Shown here: positions 22,062 to 33,172 of the stretch, piece by piece
Layout of the letters: each line of letters starts with the position of its first letter
How positions within the stretch are numbered: position 1 is the stretch's first letter
Assembly: GCA_028023455.1 (NCBI GenBank)
Contig: JAQFVV010000014.1
Location: 4,655,336-4,719,335 of the forward strand
Length of the DNA stretch: 64,000 nucleotides
Source: Epiperipatus broadwayi
Lineage: Eukaryota > Onychophora > Udeonychophora > Euonychophora > Peripatidae
Direction: 5' to 3'
Program-made: the position numbers and the translations under genes
Notes under the pieces: model-generated
Database searches by the model: none
Seen by the model: the letters and a program-made list of their open reading frames with translations, nothing else
What the model was told of the DNA's origin: nothing

Positions 22062-23834
22062 TATACCTAGCCCTTTACACGTCATCTCTTAAATTTTATA
22101 AAAACATTATTTATATAAAATCAATAAAATGTTTAATGTTTATAATGACGACTTGATCAGAACTTTGTACCTCCCTCTTACACAAAATCCTATCATGGGG
22201 CTGTCGGTACCTCGGGTAGAGTAATCAATATCATTTGCAAACATTTGCCAATAACATTAACACTCGTTTACTAGATTACATATTAGCCAATCAAACCTTT
22301 TATTTATTTAAAGGAAAAAATCCAATGGGTGCCAGCCGACCTTTGTCGACAAGTCTGCTTGACCAATATGATCTAGTACCCGCTCCTGCTAGCTCAGCTA
22401 CAACAATCAATTAAATATAATCCGCCTACCTAAAAAATCAATTTATGAATCTCTCTCAGCGCTAAATTTCTCACTTTCTCCTTTTCTTTTATTTAATTAT
22501 TTAATTTAAATCTAATTTAAGTAATCACTAACCCATGAAATCTCCATTCACACTATTATGCTTCGTTTGGTCTTATAATATAATTAATTATACTTTCGTT
22601 CAAGTTCAAATAATATTTAATACAATCAAAATTTCATATTATAAATACATAAAAATAATTATACACACAGTCACAATAAAATCTCTGGGTAATGGAGCTA
22701 AAGACAACTAATAGTGATTGTTCGTACCATAAAGTTCAGAGTTTATTATTCCATTTATTATTACGGCTTTTAATTAGTGAATTAGAAATTGAAATAAACA
22801 TTACCTAGCTTTTTCCTTTATGTACGGTTCCGAGCGTTGCTTCTGATAGTATTTCATTTGGTCAGTTAGCGCTAACTCTTTGCACTCCTTTTCCCGATGT
22901 CATTGGGATCCTGTGGGCTCCACGTGGACACTCCGTCGCCTTCTTGCTTTACACTACCATAATCGACATTTGAACTGTTGGCTGTTGGTATTGCGGGAAG
23001 GATTTGGCTGGCTGTTCACACGATGGGTTGAACAGTGCAGCATTATGTTTAGCTTGAGACGTATATTAATATTTAATGCTCTCGATCTATAAAAATATAT
23101 TTTTTTAATAATACAATAGAAAATTCGCCCTTTATATTTTACGGTCCTTATCTTGCGGATTCAATCTACAATACGTAACTAATCCTCTGGTGTTTCAGTT
23201 ATGGTCCGTGCTGACTTTCTGGTGTTTGCATTGGTCATTTTAATTTCTTTGTACTCTCTGCTAGAGTTATTTCAATTTCTTTATCTCAATTTCTTTGTTA
23301 GAGTTATTTCAATTTCTTTGTTAGAATTATTTCTATTTCTTTGTTAAAGTTATTTCAATTTCTTTGTTAGAGTTATTTCCTTTTTTTGTTAGAATTATTT
23401 CAATTTCTTTGTTAAAGTTATTTCACTAACTAGCCGTTTAATGGAAATTTCTTATGTTCGTCATTAGCTCCCATTGTTCACTACATTCCTTTGATTACAT
23501 ATATTTTTCCTTTTTTTTTTTTTTATTATAATTATAAGACAAAACGAATTCCACCTTGTTTTTTTTTTTCTTAAAGCAATCTTAAATCAAATTTTAGTTC
23601 TTTAGGTTTTATTTAAATACGATTCAAAATTATATTTTATAAAACTGTCTAACTTATGCTTTTAACGATAAACCTATCTATGAGAAAAAAAAATCCTTTT
23701 ATTCTTATTTTACTCTACAAGACCTTTTATTTTTTATTAATATTTACACAAATCGTTTATCAATTTATATTTTTTTTTCAAAATTATGTGTAACTCCGTA
23801 GAAAGCACACTCCTTCCTGATGTATTTCGGTACA
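22062..23834 (-). repeat. gypsy-1 5' LTR
   Basis: Direct repeat of 16097-17857 with few substitutions. The main difference is an extra ~11-bp segment near 22295 (ACCTTTTATTT). It ends GGTACA, followed by ATATAT and then the next element. Confidence 0.95.
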
Positions 23835-23840
23835 ATATAT

Positions 23841-26800
23841 TGTAACGGTCGCTGCCTGCATCTCCATACGCATTGAGCATGACATGCATTTTCTAACATT
23901 GAGCAGCAATTAAGAAATATTCAAAGGCATCCAAAATATACATTACTATAATCATACCTTTGAAAGATTTGTTTACAGCAACCTTTGCACGCCACCTTAA
24001 GAAAGAGATTGCTCCCCTCCCCAAGGGATATGATCATGTAATCAATAAAGAGTTATAATCTCTTTTATATTTTTTTTTTATATATAGAAAATCAACAGAA
24101 AAGTGAATGCCTAATGAATGATTCCCGATCCCGGTGTTTAATCCCTGACTAGCTCAATCAACTCATGATCTCGGGATGGTGGTTTGTTGCTTCATTAACA
24201 GAAAAGGTCAAACAATAATATCATTATCAAATACACAGCACAACACCATACTTTAAAATTAGATGTTAAATTCATTAAGCTCTCTATGATTATATAAATA
24301 TTTACAGAAGAAAGAAGAGAATAAACACACACATAAATGATATTAATTAAAATTCAAGCATATAAATAAATTTTAAATAGTTTCATAAATGGGAAAGGAA
24401 TGGTGTGAAATTCTCCCCTGCTTACACTTTAAACACAAAACTTGGAATAAATTACTTATATGAAAACAATGTCTATTGGCCATGGTATGCACGTGTTTCA
24501 TAATAAAAAAATGACCCTCACCCTTCCACTTGTGGTGATCTATATCTTTGTTTAAGTTAAAATAATGATTTAGCCACTGCTTACACTTTATACACAAAAC
24601 TTGGAATAAATTACTTATATGAAGACAATGTGTATTGGCCATGGTATGCATGTGTTTCATAAAAAAAAATGACCCTCACCCTTCCACATGTGGTGATCTA
24701 TATCTTTGTTTAAGGTAAAATAATGATTTAGCCACAAGTTAATGATATTTGAATCTTAAACGTTCCATAATATGAGTCCTGCAAGTAGCAGACAATAATA
24801 ATTAGTTGGAACACTTTCTAAAACACTTTTATTCCTTATGGAAACAATCCTGCACATAGCGAATGGAATAATGATTTAGCCATGAGTTAATGATATTTGA
24901 ATCTTAAATGTTCCATAATATGAGTCCTGCAAGTAGTGGACAATAATAATTATTTGGAATACTTTCTAAAACACTTTTATTCCTTATGGAAACAGTCCTG
25001 CATGTAGCGGATGGAATAAATTTACTAGGGGAACAAACTCATGCTAAACTACAATTTGAATCTTAAAAGTTCCATAATAGAAGTCCTGCCTGTAGCGGAC
25101 AATAATAATTATTTGGAACAATTTCCTACACATTTTTATTCCTTATGGAAACTATCCTGCCCATAGCGGATGGAATAAATTTACTATTGTTACAAGGTGA
25201 AACACATACATCCAATGACCAAAACACCCAATTATTTCTATTTCACTATTTTGAAATATTTCCGATACTCCAATGAATTACGTATACCTTTATGTTAAAA
25301 TTACAAAAAAAAAATTTATAATTAAATTATGCAATTCATTGGTTCATTTAATAATAGCAATATTAGTAAAATAATGAATTACTAGTAATAAGACACAAAA
25401 ATAGATATAAAAACATAAATAATACTTCCCGAAGGCTTCGTTCTTCTCTCGGCTAGGATTTTGAGGGCGATATATATCTGCTGTGCAGGTGATTACTGAA
25501 CAGAGCTTCAATGGAGGTTGGCAAAGTGTCCATAGCAGCTATACTTTAAGAAATAGAAAGTCACATCACTGGATGGCTATGTAGGTCATCGAGTGGTGCG
25601 AATGTACCGAACTTGGTCTTCTACTCCATGTCCATTGCTGTATCATGAATAAATCTTGATTCCATTCCCTTAGTGATATAAAACATTAGCTTAAATTTCA
25701 CTTTCTTTTGTTTAATTGGGCAGTATTCTTTCTCCCTTTGCTTAATACTTATTAGGAAATGTATGATAATCATAATTTCAATTGTATTTTTTTTTCTTAG
25801 ACCATAAGTCTCATATTTCTTGGTCTGCACCTTTTAAAATACATCCAGCTATTAATGACTCTTCCACTTGTTCAGCATTCTGAAAAAATATTTTTTTACA
25901 TTCATAATTCTGCTTTTCCATCCATCCACTCCGAAAACTATACAGCTAACTACCAGAGAATGTGTAAGAGTGCTTGTGAGTATCAACGAATATAACCCAG
26001 CTAACTAATTTAATTTCACCTGACCAGCCTTTATATATCCCCCCCCCCATTACAGGGTGTATTCTCTCAGCCCCTCCACAAGTTATTGCTTTTACATTTC
26101 TGTTTTTAATTAAATTATTAATCCCTGTTTTTAATTACTTAAGTCCAAACAATGCATTTAATTTTAGCTATCTCCTTGGAAAAAAAATTTGTCTTACGAT
26201 AACTTTATCTTTTAATTAATTTCAGAATTTTATAGACCATTTAAATTCCAATCCCTTGATTTCTTTAAACAATAAAATAAAATCACATTTATTTAATTAA
26301 ATAATTTTGAGTAGGTGTCAAGCTGAATGACCACTGATACAGTTTCTACATTTTTTTTCCAAAAACATTATAATATAAAAGAAACAGGTCATTGGCTTGC
26401 CTGCAGTCATGAACATTAAGTTCTAAAAAAAAAATATAAAACTGTATATTTGTTGTCACATAAAAATTGTTTTTAAGTTTTCCAAAAAGAATATTCAACA
26501 AGCAACAGAAAAAATACAACATTTGAGAATCTGAAATAAAATCAAAAAATCAAAATACATCATGTTTACTGATAGGTTACTTGTGAATACATTTCAGTTT
26601 CCCACAATCATTTGTTGAATCCCCTGCCATATTTATTCATAACATAAATTTAAAAAAATATATTGCATTTATTAACAGCAAAATACATATTTACATGTGG
26701 TGTCCGCATTTGTTTATTTATAAGCGTATTATCACCATTCATCCTATTTATTTACAATATATTGTGTGTGTAAGCAACGGAGAAAATATACCTGCACAGA

Positions 26801-26891
26801 CCACTCCTTTTATTATAATATGTACATTTGTTTGGGCTGCAACTATGCTTGCAGCCATCTTTGTGGCAGTCATTTAAGACTGACTGTCACA
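23841..26891 (-). repeat. gypsy-2 3' LTR (left boundary inferred)
   Basis: 25584-26891 is confirmed by the matching right copy. 23841-25583 is assigned to the LTR because TGTAACGG at 23841 follows ATAT directly after gypsy-1 and no other boundary is seen; the partner sequence is hidden by the gap. The right edge ...CTGTCACA at 26891 precedes a purine tract on the minus strand. Confidence 0.65.
24420..25195. repeat. Tandem repeats inside the inferred gypsy-2 LTR
   Basis: Two ~159-bp copies (24420-24578, 24579-24736), each with CTTACACTTTA-ACACAAAACTTGG and CCTCACCCTTCCAC, are followed by three ~147-165-bp copies (from about 24737, 24883 and 25047) with GAGTCCTGC-AGTAG and CTTTTATTCCTTATGGAAAC. 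The peptide repeated at 24660-24373 on the minus strand reflects the DNA repeat. Confidence 0.85.
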
Positions 26892-27150
26892 ATACCCCCT
26901 CCCTTAATGAGACTTTTAAATGGGTTAACCATTTAAAGTCTATATTAAATTACTTTTACCTATATATAATATTATTGATGAATATACTAGTTTATTACAA
27001 ATTTAAAATGACATATTAGTTTATATATTCGACTACATATGAGTGTTATTAATAATGAAAATAAAAATCTTAAAGGATATACTAATTTATATCTAATACT
27101 AATAAATATACTAGTTTATTATATATGTGAAAAAAATATTAGTTTATGCT

Positions 27151-27225
<75 letters not shown>

Positions 27226-27450
27226 TTGTGTCATTAATACTGAAAATAAAAAATCTTAAGAAATATACTAATTTATATTTAGCTATATACACTAATACTA
27301 AAGCATACACTAGTTTATTATATATTTAAAATGAAATATTAGTTTATATTTAACTATATACGAAAGTGTCATTAATAATGAAAATCAAAATTTTAAAGAA
27401 TATATACAAACAAAAATAAAAAGCTATTAATCGCAATGTCCAATTATTGC
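26892..27450 (-). other. gypsy-2 3' untranslated region with polypurine tract, tandem repeats and (TA)n
   Basis: On the minus strand AAGGGAGGGGGGTAT precedes the LTR. Three ~140-bp degenerate units with ATACTAGTTTATTA and GTGTCATTAATA-TGAAAAT follow. The second unit carries a ~69-bp (TA)n expansion at 27154-27222. No coding frame is seen apart from dinucleotide artefacts. Confidence 0.75.
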
Positions 27451-28243
27451 CTACCCAACAGGTTTCATTGCATGGGCATTATATGAGCCCTTGATTCCCT
27501 GCTCAGTCTTTACCCAGAATGTGCTGTCACCACAGCATTCTACAATTTTAAATGGACCTTCGTATAAGTCGAAAAATTTTTTAAATCGAGATTTTTTTGG
27601 GATGTTGACATGGGGTGTACGAACCATCACTTTATCCCTGATCTTAAACTGATGCTGTGATGGGCACTTTCTTTTTTGTCTTTGGTGGCTCATTTTCCAC
27701 ATCTGGGCCCATGATCTTCCCTTGTCCTTCTCCATGTCAATGGGTTTTTCTACTTTCCCTGGGAATTCAGTGTCAAATAGTTTTGGAACAGGTTTTCCCA
27801 AAATGCAGCTGTATTGGTGGGAATCCTGTAGATTCATTTGCTAACCAATTAATAAAATTGAGTATCAGTGGCAATTTTTTGACCCATCCCCTATGATTTG
27901 TGGGCAGGTGTGTGCAGAACAGTCTTCCCAACTCCCTCATAACCTGTTTGCATGGATTGCTTTGAGGGTTCCTGATGGATGTAAGGGTGTGTTTAGTTTC
28001 TCGCCTTGCCATCCATTTATTCAATTCCTTTGATACAAATGAGGTTCCATGATCAGATAAAATTGATTTTGGCTTTCCGACCTGCGGGAAATGCAGAGAA
28101 TCTAATACCCCAATAGTTTCTTTTGTCATGGTCCTGGACAAAGGATATGCTGCAACCCACTTTGAAAATAGGTCATATACCATCAATAAGTATTTCTATT
28201 AAAAGGTGGAAGAGGAGGATAAAAGTCAATGGCCATGATTTTG
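27451..28243 (-). pseudogene. gypsy-2 integrase core and C-terminus, catalytic Glu lost
   Basis: The core has MAIDFYPPLP (first Asp), SDHGTSF (second Asp) and SNPCKQVMREL, where gypsy-1 has SNPCERVMREL. The catalytic Glu is therefore Lys, from GAA to AAA at about 27947-27949. The C-terminal domain has RDKVMVRTP and YEGPFKIV. At least two frame changes occur (near 28190 and 27800). Confidence 0.88.
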
Positions 28244-29060
28244 TTAGGGTTCTTTAGGGATGATTGATTTCATGTGACTAGTATATGATTTATTCTGTGG
28301 CTTTGCCCATTGACATACTTCACATTTGTTTAATGTGGCAATTATATCTCTGTGCATCCCTGACCAATAAAACCACTGTTGAAGGCAGTATTTTGTTTTG
28401 TAACTACCATAATGTCCATACAATTTGTGGATGTCTGTGAAGAGAGAGTTTCTCATTTGGGGTGGTACCATTACTCTCCAATCATCGCTCCCTTCTTGAA
28501 TTCGATAATATAGCATGCCCTTGTCAATTTTATATCTCTGTGTATTTGTTTTTCCTGGTGATTTTTGACATTGTGTCATAATTTGACATAGCTTTTTGTT
28601 TTCATGTTGTTTTTCAGTCAGTTGAAATATATGTTTTTTGATGCTTTCACCAATGCAGGGTACAATATTATCTATATATATGTTATCTATATTTCCATGT
28701 TGCTGTTGGATTGGGACTGGATGGCGGCTGAGAACATCAGCTACTATATTCTCAGCCCCTTTATAGTACCTAACTGAGTAGTTAAATTCTTGGAGGAACA
28801 GGCTCCAATGTACCAAATGGCTATTATTAAGGTAGCTGTGGTTGAGGAATTCCAAACTTTTGTGGTCTGTAATCTCCACTACTTCAGAATCCAACAGGAT
28901 GGGGAAAAACTTCTGAAATGCCCATACAATGGCCAGGGCCTCTTTTTCTGTAACAATATAGTTTATCTCGGTCCTTTCAGTAGCCGGCTTATGAAATATA
29001 GTACTCCCACTTGCCCATCATGATTGATCTGAAAAAAAATGACCCCAATCCATATCCACT
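28244..29060 (-). pseudogene. gypsy-2 RNase H and integrase zinc domain
   Basis: The open segment from 28894 contains ITDHKSLEFLNHS and ENIVADVLSRHP of RNase H, then the integrase HHCC domain (HKLYGHYG, CEVCQWAKPQ). The upstream RNase H start lies in other frames between 28895 and 29060. A frame change at ~28245 separates it from the catalytic core. Confidence 0.85.
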
Positions 29061-29444
29061 ACTATCGGTTTGGAGTAAAAATGGTCTATTAAAATGCAGA
29101 TATACCAACACAACTTTGTTTTACAAAGTTTCTCTTTACTCTTTCAAATGGTTCCTCTTGTTCTTGTATCCAATTCCAACATATATCTTTCCTAATGAGT
29201 CGCAGCAATGGCTCCATTTGATCTGCAAATTTCTCACAGAATCTATTGTAGAAATTGCGTAGAGCCAAAAAAGAACATACATTTTTCTTTGTTCAGGGTC
29301 TAGGAAGCTCAGTGATGGCCTTGATTTTGTCTGGATGTGGTTTGATTCCAGATTCTCATACCAAATGTCCAAGGAATTCGATTTCATTGGATACCAGTGT
29401 GCTTTTTTTAAGTTTATGCCCTTATCATGGCATTCTTTGAAAAA
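29061..29444 (-). pseudogene. gypsy-2 reverse transcriptase C-terminal fragment
   Basis: Starting at the gap edge, FFKECHDKGINLKKAH matches the gypsy-1 segment LFGECIEKGIKINLGKSH, followed by thumb and connection sequence in two or more frames. The YVDD motif would be in the gap. Confidence 0.8.
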
Positions 29445-29944
29445 NNNNNNNNNNNNNNNNNNNNNNNNNNNNNNNNNNNNNNNNNNNNNNNNNNNNNNNN
29501 NNNNNNNNNNNNNNNNNNNNNNNNNNNNNNNNNNNNNNNNNNNNNNNNNNNNNNNNNNNNNNNNNNNNNNNNNNNNNNNNNNNNNNNNNNNNNNNNNNNN
29601 NNNNNNNNNNNNNNNNNNNNNNNNNNNNNNNNNNNNNNNNNNNNNNNNNNNNNNNNNNNNNNNNNNNNNNNNNNNNNNNNNNNNNNNNNNNNNNNNNNNN
29701 NNNNNNNNNNNNNNNNNNNNNNNNNNNNNNNNNNNNNNNNNNNNNNNNNNNNNNNNNNNNNNNNNNNNNNNNNNNNNNNNNNNNNNNNNNNNNNNNNNNN
29801 NNNNNNNNNNNNNNNNNNNNNNNNNNNNNNNNNNNNNNNNNNNNNNNNNNNNNNNNNNNNNNNNNNNNNNNNNNNNNNNNNNNNNNNNNNNNNNNNNNNN
29901 NNNNNNNNNNNNNNNNNNNNNNNNNNNNNNNNNNNNNNNNNNNN
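29445..29944. other. Assembly gap, exactly 500 N
   Basis: The round number indicates a placeholder. By comparison with gypsy-1 and with the other LTR, several kilobases (about half of RT, protease, gag, primer site and ~1.7 kb of LTR) should lie here. Any translated frame crossing it is meaningless. Confidence 0.98.
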
Positions 29945-31251
29945 AGGTCGTCGAGCGGTGCGAATGTACCGAACTTGATCTTCTACTCCATGTCCATTGC
30001 TGTATCACAAATAAATCTTGATTCCATTCCCTTAGCAATATAAAACATTAGCTTAAATTTCACTTTCTTTTGTTTAATTGGGCAGTATTCTTTCTCCCTT
30101 CGCTTAATACTTATTAGGAAATGTATCTGATAATAATAATTTCAATTGTATTTTTCTTTCTTAGTACATAAGTCTCACATTTTTTGGTCTGCACCTTTTA
30201 AAATACGTCCAGCTATTAATGACTCTTCCACTTGTTCAGCATTCTGAAAAAATATTTTTTTACATTCATAATTCTGCTTTTCCGTCCATCCACACCAAAA
30301 ACTATACTGCTAACTACCAGAGAATGTGTAAGAGTGTTCGTGAGTATCAACAAATATAACCCAGCTAACTAATTTAATTTCACCTAACCAGCCTTTATAT
30401 ACCCCCCCATTACAGGGTGTATTCTCTCATCCCCTCCACAAGTTATTACTTTTACATTTCTGTTTTTAATTAAATTATTAATCCCTGTTTTTAATTACTT
30501 AAGTCCAAACAATAGATTTAATTTTAGTTATCTCCTTGGAAAACAAATTTGTCTTACGATAACTTTATCTTTTAATTAATTTCAGAATTTCACAGACCAT
30601 TTAAATTCCAATCCCTTGATTTCTTTAAACAATAAAATAAAATCACATTTATTTAATTAAATAATTTTGAGTAGGTGTCAAGCTGAATGACCACTGATAC
30701 AATTTCTACATTTTCCCCCCGAAAACATTATACAATAAAAGAAAGAGGTCGTTGGCTTGCCTGCGGTCATGAACATTAAGTTCTAAAAAAAAATTATAAA
30801 ACTGTATACTTGTTGTCACATAAAAATTGTTTTTAAGTTTTCCAAAAAGAATATTCAACAAGCAACAGAAAAAAATACAACATTTGAGAATCTGAAATAA
30901 AATCAAAAAATCAAAATACAACATGTTTACTGATAGGTTACTTGCGAATACATTTCAGTTTCCCACAATCATTTGTTTAATCCCCTGCCATATTTATTCA
31001 TATCATAAATAAAAAAAATATATAGCATTTATTAACAGCAAAATACATATTTACATGTGGTGTCTGCATTTATTTATTTATAAGTGTATTATCACCATTC
31101 ATCCTATTTATTTACAATATACTGTGTGTGTAAGCAACAGAGAAAATATACCTTCACAGACCACTGTTTTTATTATAATATGTACATTTGTTTGGGCTGC
31201 AACTATGCTTGCAGCCTTCTTTGTGGCAGTCATTTAAGACTGACTGTCACA
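29945..31251 (-). repeat. gypsy-2 5' LTR, partial
   Basis: Matches 25584-26891 over its length with scattered substitutions. Starts at the gap edge and ends ...CTGTCACA followed by (AT)n. Confidence 0.93.
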
Positions 31252-31292
31252 ATATATATATATATATATATATTGTGACATAACAAAGACCC

Positions 31293-31331
<39 letters not shown>

Positions 31332-31345
31332 TAAAGGGTCTTTGT
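31245..31345. repeat. Two adjacent AT-cored palindromes
   Basis: TGTCACA-(AT)n-TGTGACA (31245-31281) is followed by AACAAAGACCCTTTAATA-(TA)n-TATTAAAGGGTCTTTGTT (about 31283-31345). Both can form cruciforms. TGTGACA repeats the first seven bases of the gypsy-2 LTR and could be a remnant of another insertion. Confidence 0.85.
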
Positions 31346-31639
31346 TAAAAGAAAATAAATTGTATATGAATTAATAATTACATTTGTAATCAAACTGTTG
31401 TTATATAATTTGTTAATATCTTTAAATGTAAGATTGTATGATCAACCCTCTTTCACTGGTAGTAACTTGTGTTTTTCAGATCTAGCCTGATATAACAAAT
31501 AGGAGTTCTGAAATAGTCGTTATTATATTATTAAATAAAATATTGTGTTTAATCTATATATATGTTGGTTTATTTTCTGATGCTTAAAGCCATGCGGAAT
31601 CCATGTAAATTATAAAGATGTAAATCATTTTAATCTCTA
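31346..31639. other. Non-coding AT-rich sequence
   Basis: Nothing recognised. Confidence 0.5.
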
Positions 31640-32110
31640 TACATTATTTTCTTATTACATATGCAGACAAAAAGACAATATTTACACATAAATATTCAAG
31701 ATTTAATTGCTAAGTTTAATTTTAATTTTCAATTACATTATAGTATTAATTTATTTATAAATAATAGAATAATTTTGTCATATGTTAAACCCAATTTAAA
31801 TAGACTTCAAACAACTTTACATATGAACTCATAAATACAAAACATTTCTCTGACTCATATGGTTCCTATTATCAACTCACACATATATAGGTATATATTA
31901 TATGAGAAAGACAATGCTATCTTCATATAACAATAATTATATGGAATGGTCTATTTAAATTGTAATCTTAATTCAATAAAAGATAACTGCTATCTTTATA
32001 TAATAACTATAAGGTGGATTTTTTGGCCATAACCCTAATTCAATACAACTACAACTCATTGGTTATAACCAATCTTTAAGCAACATTGACTGTAAATGAA
32101 GACATGTCAT
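31640..32110 (-). repeat. Dispersed repeat, copy 2 (antiparallel to 15121-15540)
   Basis: The reverse complement aligns along its length with 15121-15540, including an internal ~65-bp duplication with GATAACTGCTATCTTTATATAA / ATGCTATCTTCATATAAC type units. Confidence 0.75.
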
Positions 32111-32472
32111 TATAACTGGATCCTGTAAATCTTTAATTGTCTTACTTTATAATTCAAAAGGTGATTATTAATATTTTATTTCAGGCTCATTAGAAGACAT
32201 TTTAATATTTTTATTATATAATATGTGTCAATTTATTAATATAATAAATGATGTAGAAAGTTACATGTATATTTAAATGTTCTTTATATAAACTTGTTTT
32301 TTAAAGAAATATGTTAATACATTTATTTCTGTAAATATTTATAGTACATCTACCAATTCATTATAATATGGTATTTAAAGTTATTTTTTATAGGAAATTT
32401 GCAGAGTTTTACTATAATTACTTGGATTTTAGATAACAAATGATAGGTCATATTTTATAACATCAACACATT
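32111..32472. other. Non-coding AT-rich sequence
   Basis: Nothing recognised. Confidence 0.5.
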
Positions 32473-33172
32473 AAAAAATCCCTCTTTTTCTTTTCAAAAA
32501 CTTTATTTTTTTATATTAATACTGAACATATATATTTATATAATACAATCTCCAATGTTTCAACTGTTTTATATTCTTACAGTCATTTTCAAGGATCTGC
32601 AACAACAACAAGAAATACATATTTATAAATAAAACATTAATTACATAAAACTTTCATCTTATATTAACATAAACAATAAGAAACATTAATTATACATAAT
32701 TATATTTTACCTACATCTCCCTCCTCTACTTATATTATTACACTTCCTTTTATATTATATAATTAAAAATTTTAAAATCATCCAAGAAACATTTTATACA
32801 AATTTAAAACCAACCCTAATTTCAAATTAATCTCCCCCTTTTTAAATCTGATTAAAAAACCCATTTCAAAACCACATTCCTAAACTATATTTATAAATGT
32901 ATATAAAATGAATATAAACATCTTTTTTTAAAAAAACTTTAACAATTTACTTAAACCTATATGTTTTTTTACTGTTTATGTTAATATAAGATGAAAGTTT
33001 TATGTAATTCAGGTTTTATTTATAAATATGTATTTCATGTTGTTGTTGCAGATCCTTGAAAATGACTGTAAAAATATAAAACAGTTGAAACATTGGAGAT
33101 TGTATTATAAATATGTTCAGTATTAATATAAAAAAATAAAGTTTTTGAAAAAAAAAAGGATTTTTTTAATTT
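32473..33172. mobile_element. Fold-back element with ~220-bp inverted arms
   Basis: The left arm (about 32473-32690) and right arm (about 32950-33172) are near-perfect reverse complements, sharing CAAAAACTTTATTTTTTTAT, CCAATGTTTCAACTGTTTTA and CATTTTCAAGGATCTGC. The ~260-bp spacer is non-coding. High arm identity suggests it is young or maintained. The arms contain a CTTGAAAATGACTGT...CAGTTGAAACATTGG module common at retroelement 3' ends. Confidence 0.85.

Larger units (their letters stand above)
16097..23834 (-). mobile_element. Ty3/Gypsy LTR retrotransposon 'gypsy-1', full length (7.7 kb)
   Basis: Two ~1.77-kb direct LTRs (16097-17857 and 22062-23834) enclose gag-protease-RT-RNase H-integrase read on the minus strand. 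The order PR-RT-RH-IN is that of Ty3/Gypsy. A purine tract abuts the 3' LTR and a primer-binding site lies 2 nt from the 5' LTR. No envelope-like ORF fits between integrase and the LTR. The LTRs are nearly identical, so insertion is fairly recent. The coding region has three TGA stops and three single-base frame changes, mostly at homopolymers. Flanks on both sides are (AT)n, so a short ATAT duplication is likely. Confidence 0.95.
23841..31251 (-). mobile_element. Ty3/Gypsy LTR retrotransposon 'gypsy-2', interrupted by an assembly gap
   Basis: Direct repeats of ~1.3 kb (25584-26891 and 29945-31251, the second starting at the gap edge) flank minus-strand RT, RNase H and integrase fragments related to gypsy-1. 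In element orientation the LTR begins TGTGACAG. The outer left end is inferred at 23841 (TGTAACGG), giving a ~3.05-kb LTR. Both outer ends abut ATAT. Gag, protease, most of RT and the primer site are not present in the sequence and should lie in the 500-N gap. The coding remnant has more stops than gypsy-1 and a changed catalytic residue in integrase. Confidence 0.88.

Noticed and set aside
24420-25195. CRISPR-like array
   Set aside because: Long diverged tandem units with no short constant repeats and unique spacers, in an animal LTR; ordinary tandem repeats.
29136-30038. 300-codon ORF
   Set aside because: About 170 codons are N gap; only the edge fragments of RT and LTR are real.
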